A stretch of 34,106 bases of DNA, taken from assembly GCF_900113175.1 (NCBI RefSeq), contig NZ_FOOK01000033.1:1-34106 (forward strand). Reading direction: 5' to 3'. Of the stretch, positions 1 to 7,741 are shown one piece after another. Below the pieces are notes generated by a model. The model had not been told where the DNA came from. It searched no databases and worked only from the letters and a program-made list of their open reading frames with translations. The position numbers were made by a program, and so were the translations under genes. Source of the DNA: Planifilum fulgidum. GTDB taxonomy: Bacteria; Bacillota; Bacilli; Thermoactinomycetales; DSM-44946. Position 1 is the stretch's first letter. The number at the start of each line of letters is the position of its first letter.

Positions 1-242
1 GGGCGGCCGCCTCCATAACGGGGGTGAAGCGATTTCATCCCTTCCTTATTAAACCGGTGAATCAACCGTCGAACGTGATCCTCGGATAGGTGATACAGTC
101 GGGCGATGTTCGGGACGGTCATCTTTTGGGCGGATGCCAGAATAACCATTGCCCGCCGGACTTTCACCGGATGGGATCCTTTTCGAATGATATGTCTTAA
201 TTGATTGCCTTCCTTGGTGGTCAAGTCACGAACGAAAATCAT
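1..242 (-). CDS. IS630-type transposase, N-terminal part (cut by window edge)
   Basis: The reverse strand reads from an ATG at 242 without stops to the window edge, giving about 80 residues. The peptide begins MIFVRDLT and holds a helix-turn-helix of the kind found at the N-terminus of IS630/Tc1-type transposases: an RRAMVILASAQ helix, then IARLYHLSEDHVRRLIHRF, then a KEGMKSLHPRYGGGRP stretch. The DDE catalytic domain would lie outside the window, so activity cannot be judged. The element sits just downstream of the LuxR-type gene at 373-1566. Its terminal repeat should lie between 243 and 372, but I could not define it. It could also be a fragment of a dead copy. Confidence 0.8.
   Translation of the reverse strand, partial: MIFVRDLTTKEGNQLRHIIRKGSHPVKVRRAMVILASAQKMTVPNIARLYHLSEDHVRRLIHRFNKEGMKSLHPRYGGGR
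1..242. mobile_element. Partial IS630-type insertion sequence
   Basis: The extent is defined only by the transposase reading frame; the outer end lies somewhere in 243-372 or is missing. That spacer carries no other gene that I recognise. The other element end is outside the window. Confidence 0.55.
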
Positions 243-372
243 TTCGATCACCTATGAATCCATTCGACCATGAGGTAACATTTTCCTTCGGAATTTCCCG
301 ATCTAAGTTAGTCGACGGGGCACTAGTCATCTTGGAGAGGAGCCGGACGGTGCAACCTCCGACGGACAACAG

Positions 373-1566
373 CTATCGGATCCACTGTTTCCGCAGGGCG
401 ATCGCCACCGCCTCGGCCCGGTTTTTGGCTTCCAACTTCTTTAAAATGGTGTGGGCGTGCTCCGCCGCGGTGTGTTCGCTGATGTGCAGTTGGGCGGCGA
501 TGGATTTGGTGCTGTGGCCGGCCGCGATCAGCTGAAGGATCTCCCGTTCCCGATTGCTCAGGACGGAGGGGTTGTGGAATCGGGGAGGCCGGGACGGGTT
601 CAGCTGGGCTTCCAGGGCTTTGGAAGTCCTTTGGATGAGCGCGTGGATCATTTCCATTTTCCGGTGTTCCGGCCGAAAGTGTTTCCCGTTTTGGTCCAGA
701 AGCAGGAAGCCGAGGGGGAAGGGGTCCTTCCCGTACAAGGGGGCCACCACCAGGGAGGTGACCCGGAAGTTTTCGATGTGGTGAGCGGGAAGGTAATTCT
801 TCACATCCTGCAGATAGATGGGCTTTTTCTCCCGCAGCACGTATTTCAACCCGGGTATGTTGTAGTCCAGCTCCCGAATCCGGCGGATGGCGTCCAAATC
901 GATGTTGTGGGAATAGATTCCGTCCAGGGAGCGGGTGATGGGCGTGTACCAGAAGAGCGCGGCCCGGGCAAAGCCGGCGATGCGGCAGATTTCCCGGACG
1001 GAATAGGAGAGGATGTCCTCCAGTCCGTTCAGGGTGAGGAGCACCTCGTCATAACGGAGGATGGCTTCGTACAGCTCCATCTGATCTTCCTCGAAGGCGG
1101 CATCGGAATCCGAAAGATCCGTCCCGTTCGCATCGTCCCGGTCTCGGGGAAAGGCGGCTTCGCCCAGGAAGGAAGAAAATGCCATATTCAATAAAGAGGA
1201 ATGAATCCAGCGAAAGCCGACATGGATGTCCAGGGCGGAATTTTGCAGGATCAGTTCCACGGCGATCTCTTCCAGCATGCTGATGATGAGGACCATGTGG
1301 CTGGGACGAAGAATGTCGGAACGGGAAAGAAACAGTTTCCGCATCTGACGGGCTCCCGCCGCGGGATCGGAAAGCAGGCGGTCCAGCCGCTCCAGCAGGA
1401 ATTGGAACACCTCATTGACCGCGTCCTTCTCCTCTTCGGAGAGGGGAAGGGTGGAAAGCTTGAGACGCCAGCGGGTTTGGCTCTCCGGGTAGCCCTGGGC
1501 CAGGGTATCCAGAATTTGTTGCACCTCTTTTTGGGTCAAAAAGGGTGTAGGCAAAAAAGTTCTCAT
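373..1566 (-). CDS. GAF domain, LuxR-type transcriptional regulator
   Basis: A 397-residue protein starting at ATG 1566 behind an AAGGGTG ribosome site. The N-terminal 150 residues are helical and unrecognised. Residues of about 175-325 look like a GAF ligand-sensing domain (repeated hydrophobic strands, SLVVAPLY, PLGFLLLD). The last 65 residues are a classic LuxR/NarL-type helix-turn-helix (LSNREREILQLIAAGHSTKSI, then LHISEHTAAEHAHTILKKL). There is no receiver domain, so it probably senses a small molecule rather than a phosphoryl group. It is transcribed away from the alcohol and aldehyde dehydrogenase genes at 1816-4470, and two inverted repeats lie in the shared spacer, so I infer that it controls them. 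The effector is unknown; an alcohol or aldehyde is plausible. Confidence 0.85.
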   Translation of the reverse strand: MRTFLPTPFLTQKEVQQILDTLAQGYPESQTRWRLKLSTLPLSEEEKDAVNEVFQFLLERLDRLLSDPAAGARQMRKLFLSRSDILRPSHMVLIISMLEEIAVELILQNSALDIHVGFRWIHSSLLNMAFSSFLGEAAFPRDRDDANGTDLSDSDAAFEEDQMELYEAILRYDEVLLTLNGLEDILSYSVREICRIAGFARAALFWYTPITRSLDGIYSHNIDLDAIRRIRELDYNIPGLKYVLREKKPIYLQDVKNYLPAHHIENFRVTSLVVAPLYGKDPFPLGFLLLDQNGKHFRPEHRKMEMIHALIQRTSKALEAQLNPSRPPRFHNPSVLSNREREILQLIAAGHSTKSIAAQLHISEHTAAEHAHTILKKLEAKNRAEAVAIALRKQWIR

Positions 1567-1648
1567 GGCGCACCCTTCTTTATACGGCGTAAGAATTATT
1601 TGTTGATAATTACAAATTATTTGGTTCTATTTCGTTTGTCAAGCGGAC

Positions 1649-1690
1649 ACCCCACATTTATGGGGGTGACAATCCCCTCATCCATGGGAT
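1649..1690. promoter_or_regulatory. Two tandem inverted repeats, candidate operators
   Basis: Two inverted repeats of the same design lie in the divergent spacer: ACCCC-N9-GGGGT at 1649-1667 and ATCCC-N9-GGGAT at 1672-1690. Their centres are 23 bp apart, about two helical turns. The shared spacing and arms suggest binding of two dimers of one regulator, most simply the adjacent GAF-LuxR protein. An AT-rich inverted repeat (ATTTGT-N8-ACAAAT, 1598-1617) lies nearer the regulator's own start and may be a second site. No clear -10/-35 pair was identified in this spacer. Confidence 0.5.
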
Positions 1691-1815
1691 GTAGATCAAT
1701 TTGAATCAGTGCTATCTTTCAAAATAGGAGGAATCATTTTTCGTCGACGGGAAGTTTCTTCGGGAGAAAGGAGGAAGCGCTTCCTCCTCCGGAAGGAGAG
1801 GGGAGCCTGCGCGCA

Positions 1816-2865
1816 TTGGTTATGAAAGCGGTCACTTTTCACGGAGTAGGAGACGTTCGAGTGGAAACGATGCCCGACCCGGAAATCCTGGAACCGACGG
1901 ATGCGATCATCCGGGTGCATACGGCGGCGATTTGCGGCTCCGATCTGCACCTCTACCACGGCACCATTCCCGGGCTTCTGCCCGGAACGATCATCGGCCA
2001 CGAATATGTGGGCGTGGTGGAGGAAACGGGTTCCCAGGTCCGCCGTTTTAAGAAGGGAGACCGCGTCGTGGGGGCTTTTCACGTGGCCTGCGGCACCTGT
2101 CCCATGTGCCGGCGCGATCTCTTTCATCAGTGTTCAAGCGGCGGAGTGCTCGGCTACGGGGTCGCCTTTGGCAATCTGCAGGGAACCCAGGCCGAATACG
2201 CGCGGATCCCCTATGCCGACGAGACGCTTCGGCTGGTCCCGGAGGGACTGACCGACGAACAGGCCATCTTTTCCGGGGATATCCTGACCACAGCTTACGG
2301 AGCGGTGGTGAACAGCGGGCTCAAACCGGGAGAGACGGTGGCGGTGATCGGTTGCGGACCCGTCGGGATCATGGCGGTGCAGAGCGCCCTGGTCCTGGGA
2401 GCCTCGCGGGTTTTCGCCGTCGATCTGCTGAAGGAGAGGACGGCTCTGGCCGAAAAACTGGGCGCCGTGCCGGTGCCGGCGGGGGAAGTGAACCCGGTTG
2501 CCCAGATCACCCGGATGACCGGCGGAGAAGGGGTCGACGCGGTGATCGAGGCGGTGGGGGGATCAAAAACCATCCAGCTCGCCTTCGAACTGGTGCGGGG
2601 CGGGGGACGCATCTCCGCCATCGGGGTCACCTCCGAAAGCACCTTTGACTATCCCCTGATGAACAGTTTGACGAAGGATATCACTTTCCGGATCGGGCTG
2701 GCCAACATTCACCGGGATATCGACACCACCCTTTCCCTGGTGCGCAACGGGCGCATCGACCCCACCGTGGTGATCAGCCATCGCATGCCCCTGGAACAGG
2801 CACCTGAAGGATATCGCCTCTTTGATCAGCGCAAGGCGACCAAGGTGATTCTGCAGGTGACGTGA
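1816..2865 (+). CDS. Zinc-dependent alcohol dehydrogenase (MDR superfamily)
   Basis: About 349 residues of a medium-chain zinc dehydrogenase, which oxidises an alcohol with NAD(P). Counting from the ATG at 1822, catalytic zinc ligands are C38 (in AICGSDLH) and H60-E61 (GHEYVG). The structural zinc loop has all four cysteines, C90, C93, C96 and C104. A Rossmann motif, VIGCGPVGIMA, lies near residue 175. The start is TTG 1816 (10 nt after GGGGAG) or ATG 1822 (16 nt after it, but giving the family-typical MKAV start). The gene is 102 nt upstream of an aldehyde dehydrogenase, so together they would carry an alcohol to the acid. Natural substrate is unknown. Confidence 0.9.
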   Translation: MVMKAVTFHGVGDVRVETMPDPEILEPTDAIIRVHTAAICGSDLHLYHGTIPGLLPGTIIGHEYVGVVEETGSQVRRFKKGDRVVGAFHVACGTCPMCRRDLFHQCSSGGVLGYGVAFGNLQGTQAEYARIPYADETLRLVPEGLTDEQAIFSGDILTTAYGAVVNSGLKPGETVAVIGCGPVGIMAVQSALVLGASRVFAVDLLKERTALAEKLGAVPVPAGEVNPVAQITRMTGGEGVDAVIEAVGGSKTIQLAFELVRGGGRISAIGVTSESTFDYPLMNSLTKDITFRIGLANIHRDIDTTLSLVRNGRIDPTVVISHRMPLEQAPEGYRLFDQRKATKVILQVT

Positions 2866-2967
2866 TTCTTCCCTGACTTCGGGCGCTGCGCCATCAAGGG
2901 GATGTGCCGGCGGTCACCGGATCGGGATGATCGCGAATCGGAATTTCCACAAGGGGTGTATTTGTGC

Positions 2968-4470
2968 ATGGGAGAATGGACTTCGACGCTGGATTTTCCT
3001 TCCGTTTCGCCCTCCGTGCGGGATTTTCTCCGGGGCGGCCCGAAGAAGCTGTTGATTCACGGGCGGTGGGTGCCTTCCAAGTCGGAGCGCACCTTCAGCA
3101 CCCTTGATCCGGCTACCGGAGAGCCCTTGGCCACCCTGTACGAAGCGGACGAGGCCGATGTGGATGAAGCGGTCCGTTCGGCGAGAAAGGCCCTGGAAGG
3201 CTCCTGGAGCCGGATTTCCCCGGCCGAGAGGGGCCGGCTTCTCTGGAAGCTGGCGGATCTGATCGAGGAGAACGCCGAAGAGCTGTGCCAGCTCGAATCC
3301 CTGGACACCGGCAAACCCGTCACGGAGACATCGGTGGCGGACATTCCCTTGACGGTGGAGCAATTCCGCTATTTTGCCGGTTGGGCCACGAAGCTGACCG
3401 GAGATGTTCTGCCCGTCTCCTTCCCCGGCAGTTATTTGGCGTATACCCGCCGGGAACCCGTGGGCGTCGTCGGCGCGATCGTTCCCTGGAATTTTCCGCT
3501 CCTGATCGCCTCGTGGAAACTGGCTCCGGCGCTGGCCTGCGGCAACACGGTGGTGTTGAAGCCGTCGGAGATCACGCCGCTGACGGCGATTCGGCTCGGG
3601 GAGCTGATTCAGGAAGCGGGCTTTCCCCCGGGCGTCGTCAACATCGTGCCCGGATACGGTCCGCGCGCCGGTTCCGCGCTGGTGAGGCATCCGGACGTGG
3701 ATAAGATCACCTTTACCGGGTCGAACCGGGTGGGAAAAGAGATCGTTCGCGCCGCGGGGGACGACTTCAAGCGGGTCACCCTGGAGCTCGGCGGAAAATC
3801 CCCCAATATCGTTTTTCCCGACGCCGATCTGGACGCGGTGGCCGGTGGCGTCATGATGAGCATTTTCTTCAATCAGGGGGAGGTCTGCAGCGCCGGATCC
3901 CGGATGTATGTTCACCGGGACGTGTATGAGGATGTCCTGGAGGCCGTGGTGGAAAAGGCCAAGACCATCCGGCAGGGGCCCGGCGTCGATTGGATGACCC
4001 AGATGGGGCCGCTTGTCAGCCGGCAGCACATGGAGCGGGTGCTCGGCTATATCCGGCGGGGACTTGACGAAGGGGCGAAACTGCTCACCGGAGGCGAAAA
4101 GGGAGAGGGGCAGGGATATTTCGTCATGCCGACGGTGATGGAAGCCAAGGACGAGATGACGATCGCCCGGGAGGAGATTTTCGGACCGGTGCTGGCGGTG
4201 ATGCCCTTCGAGGAATTGTCCGACGTGGTGAAAAGGGCCAATGCGACGAGATACGGATTGGCCGCCGGGGTTTGGACCCGCGATCTGAAAAAGGGAATTC
4301 AGGTGGCCCACGCTCTCCGTGCCGGAACCGTATGGGTGAACGGGTACAACCTGATGGATCCCACCAGTCCGTGGGGAGGATTCAAGGAGAGCGGATGGGG
4401 ACGGGAAAAAGGGAAGGAAGCCCTTGAGCATTTCACGGAGGTCAAGAGCATTTGGCTCAATATTCAGTGA
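2968..4470 (+). CDS. NAD-dependent aldehyde dehydrogenase
   Basis: A 500-residue ALDH-superfamily enzyme, oxidising an aldehyde to the carboxylate. The catalytic pair is present: E273 in TLELGGKSPN and C307 in NQGEVCSAG. Also visible are PWNFPLL, the FTGSNRVG cofactor loop and EEIFGPVLAV near the C-terminus. ATG 2968 is chosen because AAGGGGTG lies 9 nt upstream; an in-frame ATG at 2902 lacks such a site. Overall it resembles the betaine-aldehyde/phenylacetaldehyde dehydrogenase group, but specificity cannot be set from sequence alone. It probably shares a transcript with the alcohol dehydrogenase upstream. The 289-nt spacer that follows (4471-4759) shows no gene or clear terminator to me. 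Confidence 0.93.
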   Translation: MGEWTSTLDFPSVSPSVRDFLRGGPKKLLIHGRWVPSKSERTFSTLDPATGEPLATLYEADEADVDEAVRSARKALEGSWSRISPAERGRLLWKLADLIEENAEELCQLESLDTGKPVTETSVADIPLTVEQFRYFAGWATKLTGDVLPVSFPGSYLAYTRREPVGVVGAIVPWNFPLLIASWKLAPALACGNTVVLKPSEITPLTAIRLGELIQEAGFPPGVVNIVPGYGPRAGSALVRHPDVDKITFTGSNRVGKEIVRAAGDDFKRVTLELGGKSPNIVFPDADLDAVAGGVMMSIFFNQGEVCSAGSRMYVHRDVYEDVLEAVVEKAKTIRQGPGVDWMTQMGPLVSRQHMERVLGYIRRGLDEGAKLLTGGEKGEGQGYFVMPTVMEAKDEMTIAREEIFGPVLAVMPFEELSDVVKRANATRYGLAAGVWTRDLKKGIQVAHALRAGTVWVNGYNLMDPTSPWGGFKESGWGREKGKEALEHFTEVKSIWLNIQ

Positions 4471-4759
4471 TTCCTTCTGCAGGGAAGGGAGGTGATGCGC
4501 GGGGGAGTGGGCGGAAAACGGACGTTCCCGAAGGTTTGTCCCACGACGGGTGATGCCATCAGGCCGCGTGCTTTCAGCATTCGTCAAAACCTTCCCGCGA
4601 TACGGATTGTTGCAACGAATATTTCAGGCAATTTCCTTCCTTGTGGATCGCAATCTCACCAATCTTCGGGTTCGGGTCCCGTCCGGCCGGCGCCCGGCGG
4701 AAGGTGCCGGCGCGATCGAAGCGGAAGGCTTCCAACCGAGCCAAAAGGAGGTTGTGCCC

Positions 4760-5293
4760 ATGTATCGGTGGAAGAGGTTTTTGGTCAGCCTGACGGCCGC
4801 TTTGGCCCTGCTGTTCGCCATGGGTATCGGCATCTGGACCGGCGGTGTCGCCCTGGCGATGCCGGTGGCCGGGATCGGCGGGTTTATCGTCGAGGCTGAC
4901 GAGATTCAGATCACCAACTTCAAGCTGTTGCCCAAGATCGGACAAACGAGCGAGAAATCCGTTTATCCCCAGGCCAGCTCCAGCTTGGACGGCGTGATCA
5001 AAGGAATGAAACTGTATAAGGACTTTGAATTGGGATCCTTCAAAGCGCGGGTGTTGATCAAGGCGTCCAAGGATGTGAAGGCGTCGGGCCTGGTTCTCGA
5101 CATGACCCGGATGACCGCTGATTCCTCCTTCAGCAAGCTGAAGGTGGAGGAAAAATACAGCACCAATCCCCTGGAGAAAATCAGCCTGTCCGCGCCCTCG
5201 TTGAATCTCAAAAATGTGAAGATCCGGGGTCACTACCTCTTTGCCAACAGCATCTCGATTCCGGGCATGTCGCTGGATGTTTCGCTCAAGTAA
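4760..5293 (+). CDS. DUF6230-type secreted protein
   Basis: A 177-residue protein starting at ATG 4760, 8 nt after AAGGAGG. The N-terminus (MYRWKRF followed by a hydrophobic stretch rich in L, A, F and G) is a signal peptide or membrane anchor. The rest is rich in alternating polar and hydrophobic residues, as in a beta-sheet protein. I recognise it as resembling DUF6230, a family I know mainly from actinomycetes, where it neighbours a DUF6114 membrane protein, as it does here. Function is unknown; old database names such as cholesterol esterase are not supported by any visible catalytic motif. The motif pair IQITNFKLLPKIG and IKGMKLYK recurs in altered form in the third gene of the set. Confidence 0.65.
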   Translation: MYRWKRFLVSLTAALALLFAMGIGIWTGGVALAMPVAGIGGFIVEADEIQITNFKLLPKIGQTSEKSVYPQASSSLDGVIKGMKLYKDFELGSFKARVLIKASKDVKASGLVLDMTRMTADSSFSKLKVEEKYSTNPLEKISLSAPSLNLKNVKIRGHYLFANSISIPGMSLDVSLK

Positions 5294-5311
5294 GCGCGAA
5301 AGGTGAGCCGA

Positions 5312-5827
5312 ATGGAAAAGATCGCGGAACAAGGGTTGTCCCACGAGCCACCCGGCGAGGGTGGCTCCCCCGTACCAACGGGGCGGTCGGCGCCGAAGCG
5401 GAGGCCGAAGGCGGGGCTGATCCTCATCATTCTGGCCGGGCTGATCATTTTGTGGATTCCGGTCAACTTGTACTGGTTGGCCTTTGTGCCCGGGAGTTTT
5501 GCCTTTACCGGACTCCTCTTCGGGACGATGGTCCTCCTGTGCGGCATCCTCGGCTGGTTGATGCCGCAGTATGTGCGGCTGCTCGGAGTATTTGCCATGG
5601 TGCTGTCGGTCCTCTCCATCATGGGCGCCCTCGGCGGCCTGCTGATCGGAACGGTGCTGGGAGTGATCGGGGGCTCCCTTTGCGTCGCCTGGGATCCGGA
5701 GGGGAAGCGTTCCCGCGGGCAGAGCGGGAAGGCGGGCAAAAGAAGGAGATGGATGCGGTCCCGGGGGGCGAAGAAGCCGGAGTGGCCGTCCGCCGCCAAG
5801 GCGGAAAATGAGGGAGGCGCCCATTGA
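5312..5827 (+). CDS. DUF6114-type membrane protein
   Basis: A 171-residue protein starting at ATG 5312, 18 nt after the previous stop, behind AAAGGTGAG. The first 40 residues are polar and proline-rich. Three or four hydrophobic segments follow between about residues 40 and 125 (LILIILAGLIILWIPVNLYW, then FTGLLFGTMVLLCGILGWL, then LLGVFAMVLSVLSIMGALGG, then LIGTVLGVIGGSLCVAW). The tail is strongly basic (KAGKRRRWMRSRGAKK), which suggests a cytoplasmic C-terminus. The order matches the DUF6230-DUF6114 pairs I know from Streptomyces-type genomes. I infer that it anchors or exports the neighbouring secreted proteins, but no reaction can be assigned. Confidence 0.65.
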   Translation: MEKIAEQGLSHEPPGEGGSPVPTGRSAPKRRPKAGLILIILAGLIILWIPVNLYWLAFVPGSFAFTGLLFGTMVLLCGILGWLMPQYVRLLGVFAMVLSVLSIMGALGGLLIGTVLGVIGGSLCVAWDPEGKRSRGQSGKAGKRRRWMRSRGAKKPEWPSAAKAENEGGAH

Positions 5828-5909
5828 ACGAGGGTCCCGTCGGCAGGCATAGGCCACTTGGGCGGGAGTCATGTCGGGAGGCAACCCGGACGAAGGGGGG
5901 AACCCGCCT

Positions 5910-6965
5910 TTGAAGATTTTCAGGAGAATCTGCAAGAAGGCGTTCATATCGGTCATTCTTCTCACACTGGGCCTGTTTTCCTTTTCCGGAGAGCCGGCTC
6001 AGGCGGCCGACTGGAGTCAAGGGGTGGTGATCCGGGCCGAGCGGATCGAAATCAAGGGTTTGCTCCCGCTTTTGGCCGTCGGGAATGACGGCGGCCCCGT
6101 GCTGCGGTTGATCGCCGGGGAAGCGAAGGTGTACGGCATGAAGATGGCGGCGGCCCATCAGAGCCGCGGTTGGGGGATGGAAATCGCCGACGGGGGCATG
6201 GTGCCGATTCGCGGGTTACAGGTGGATGCCACGGCCCTGGGCTTCCGCATCAAGGGACTGCCCATCCAGCTCGGGGAATCCTTTCCTTCCATCGTCCTTC
6301 ATGATGTCTTTATGAAGGTGGATCAGCTGGAGGCCAAACAGATCGATCTTCATGCCCTCGACATGAGCGCCAAACCCGATGTTTCCCTGAAACCGGACGG
6401 TCCTGTCCTGGATCTTCGCCCCTTTGCCAAGTCCTCCCGGAAGGAAATGGAGGAAGAGATCAACGAGCGCCTGCGTGAAATGTCGACCACGCCGACGAAG
6501 GACGAGACTTCGGAAGCGGAAGACGGAAAGTCGGAGACGGAGGACGGAAAGCCGGAGGACAAAGAGGGATCGGCCGGGGATGAAGAAGGAGAAGATCGCA
6601 CCGATGGAACGGATGGCTCCGCGGAGGATCCCGGCTCCGGATCGGAACCGGACGATCCGAACCAAGCCGAACCCCCTCCGTCGGGTGAGGGCGAGTCGTC
6701 CGGCAAATCGGGCGCCGTCATTGAAGAAAAGGTGAAACTGTCCAAGACGATCGGACTGGTCCGGGCGCGCGAGCTGGTGAAAGAGGTCAGGAAGTATGAC
6801 GCGTCGGTGACGATCAAGAAAGGGAAGAAAACGGCCAAGGTCGATGACTACTGGGCGGTGGTCGGGCTCGGTCTGATCCGGGGAACGGAGGTCGTCCTTT
6901 CGGCGGAGGGGAAGGATTCCAGACAGGCCGTCGACGCGCTGGTCCGTTTTCTCACGAACCGGTAG
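5910..6965 (+). CDS. Secreted DUF6230-like protein with acidic linker and HPr-like domain
   Basis: TTG 5910 lies 9 nt after GAAGGGGGG and places a clean signal peptide at the start (KIFRRICKKAF, hydrophobic core, EPAQA cleavage site). An in-frame ATG at 5871 would add 13 residues in front of it. The product is about 351 residues. Residues 35-165 recall the first gene of the set (IEIKGLLPLLA, VYGMKM, SFPSIVLHDVFMKV). Residues 175-275 are a very acidic, low-complexity linker with repeated EDGK units. Residues of about 276-351 align with HPr/Crh (RGTEVVLSAEGKDSRQAVDA, VVGLGL, KYDASVTIKKGKK). The positions of His15 and Ser46 are not conserved: the active-site loop reads IGLVRAREL and the Ser46 site is Asp. 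Thus a non-phosphorylatable HPr fold outside the cytoplasm is inferred. Confidence 0.6.
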   Translation: MKIFRRICKKAFISVILLTLGLFSFSGEPAQAADWSQGVVIRAERIEIKGLLPLLAVGNDGGPVLRLIAGEAKVYGMKMAAAHQSRGWGMEIADGGMVPIRGLQVDATALGFRIKGLPIQLGESFPSIVLHDVFMKVDQLEAKQIDLHALDMSAKPDVSLKPDGPVLDLRPFAKSSRKEMEEEINERLREMSTTPTKDETSEAEDGKSETEDGKPEDKEGSAGDEEGEDRTDGTDGSAEDPGSGSEPDDPNQAEPPPSGEGESSGKSGAVIEEKVKLSKTIGLVRARELVKEVRKYDASVTIKKGKKTAKVDDYWAVVGLGLIRGTEVVLSAEGKDSRQAVDALVRFLTNR

Positions 6966-7296
6966 ATGAAACCCTCTCCGGAGGAAATCCTTTTTTGACG
7001 AACATGAAGGAATAATCAGACAAGACAAAGAAGAGAGAAATGGAAGGGCCGACGGCGGACGGAGAGCGGACAGCCGTTTTCCCTGTCATCTTTTCTCACG
7101 CGCCGAAGGTCCTTCCGTCCCGTTCTCTTTGATCTGCGATCGGGGAGGAAAGGGCTTCCATACCCCTTTTGATACCAGTACGTACTCGTATCCATTTGGG
7201 GGGTGATACGGAAGAAGTTGTAATCTGTCTCTACGTCTTTTCGTCGAAGCTGCGGCCATTTTTTCAGAGACATCACGGAAAGGGAGTGGATGGAAC
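6966..7296. other. Spacer before the R2lox operon
   Basis: No gene is seen in these 331 bases. A weak hairpin (CCTC/GAGG, 6973-6984) is followed by T6 at 6991-6996 and may terminate the DUF6230 set. A GTACGTAC palindrome lies near 7178. I looked for NrdR-type boxes, because the operon carries an R2-like gene, and found none. No convincing sigma-A promoter was found, although the operon needs one here. Confidence 0.4.
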
Positions 7297-7725
7297 GTGG
7301 CGTATGAAGCGTTTACGGAGGAATGGGCGAAGGAATGGGCCAGGCATTTGAACCAAAATCCCAATTACCGGAAGGTGGCTTCGACCTGGGAGTGGCCGTT
7401 GGTGCTGAAGGTGGAAAAGGATGAATCCGTCGGCCTGGACGAAGACCGGGCCATCTATCTGGATCTGTGGCACGGGGAGTGCCGCGAGGCCCGGGCGGCG
7501 ACGGAGGAGGATCTGGAAAAGGCCCCGTATGTGGTCAGTGCCGATCCCTACACGTGGAAGTTGATCTTTGAGCGGAAGCTGGAGCCCATTTCGACACTGA
7601 TGCGCGGCAGGTTGAAGCTGGTGAAAGGGGATATGTCCACCCTGTCCGGTTATGTGATGGCGGCCAAATATCTGTTGGAGGATGCGCTGAAAGTGGATAC
7701 GGAGATTCCCGAAGGCCTGAAATGA
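7297..7725 (+). CDS. SCP2 sterol-carrier-type protein
   Basis: A 142-residue protein from GTG 7297, 10 nt behind AGGGAG. It ends in the signature of SCP2-like proteins: strands followed by MRGRLKLVKGDMSTLSGYVM and the helix AAKYLLEDALKV. This family forms a cup-shaped fold that binds lipids or fatty acyl chains in a hydrophobic tunnel. There is no signal peptide, so it acts in the cytoplasm. It lies 16 nt upstream of R2lox, which binds a long-chain fatty acid next to its metal site. I infer that it delivers or accepts the lipid substrate or product. Assignment to the fold is firm; the ligand is unknown. Confidence 0.8.
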   Translation: MAYEAFTEEWAKEWARHLNQNPNYRKVASTWEWPLVLKVEKDESVGLDEDRAIYLDLWHGECREARAATEEDLEKAPYVVSADPYTWKLIFERKLEPISTLMRGRLKLVKGDMSTLSGYVMAAKYLLEDALKVDTEIPEGLK

Positions 7726-7741
7726 AAGGGGAGGAAGAACC

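Noticed and set aside
451-1194. Long plus-strand frame opposite the LuxR-type gene
   Set aside because: It is a shadow of a GC-rich coding strand; no ribosome site and low-complexity translation.
2914-4587. 557-codon minus-strand frame opposite the aldehyde dehydrogenase
   Set aside because: The plus strand encodes a complete catalytic enzyme; the minus translation is rich in Pro, His, Arg and Gly with no recognisable motif.
4495-4899. Frame starting near 4495 behind a perfect AGGGAGGTGATG
   Set aside because: The site abuts the ATG directly and the frame runs out of phase into the DUF6230-type gene; the translation resembles no protein.
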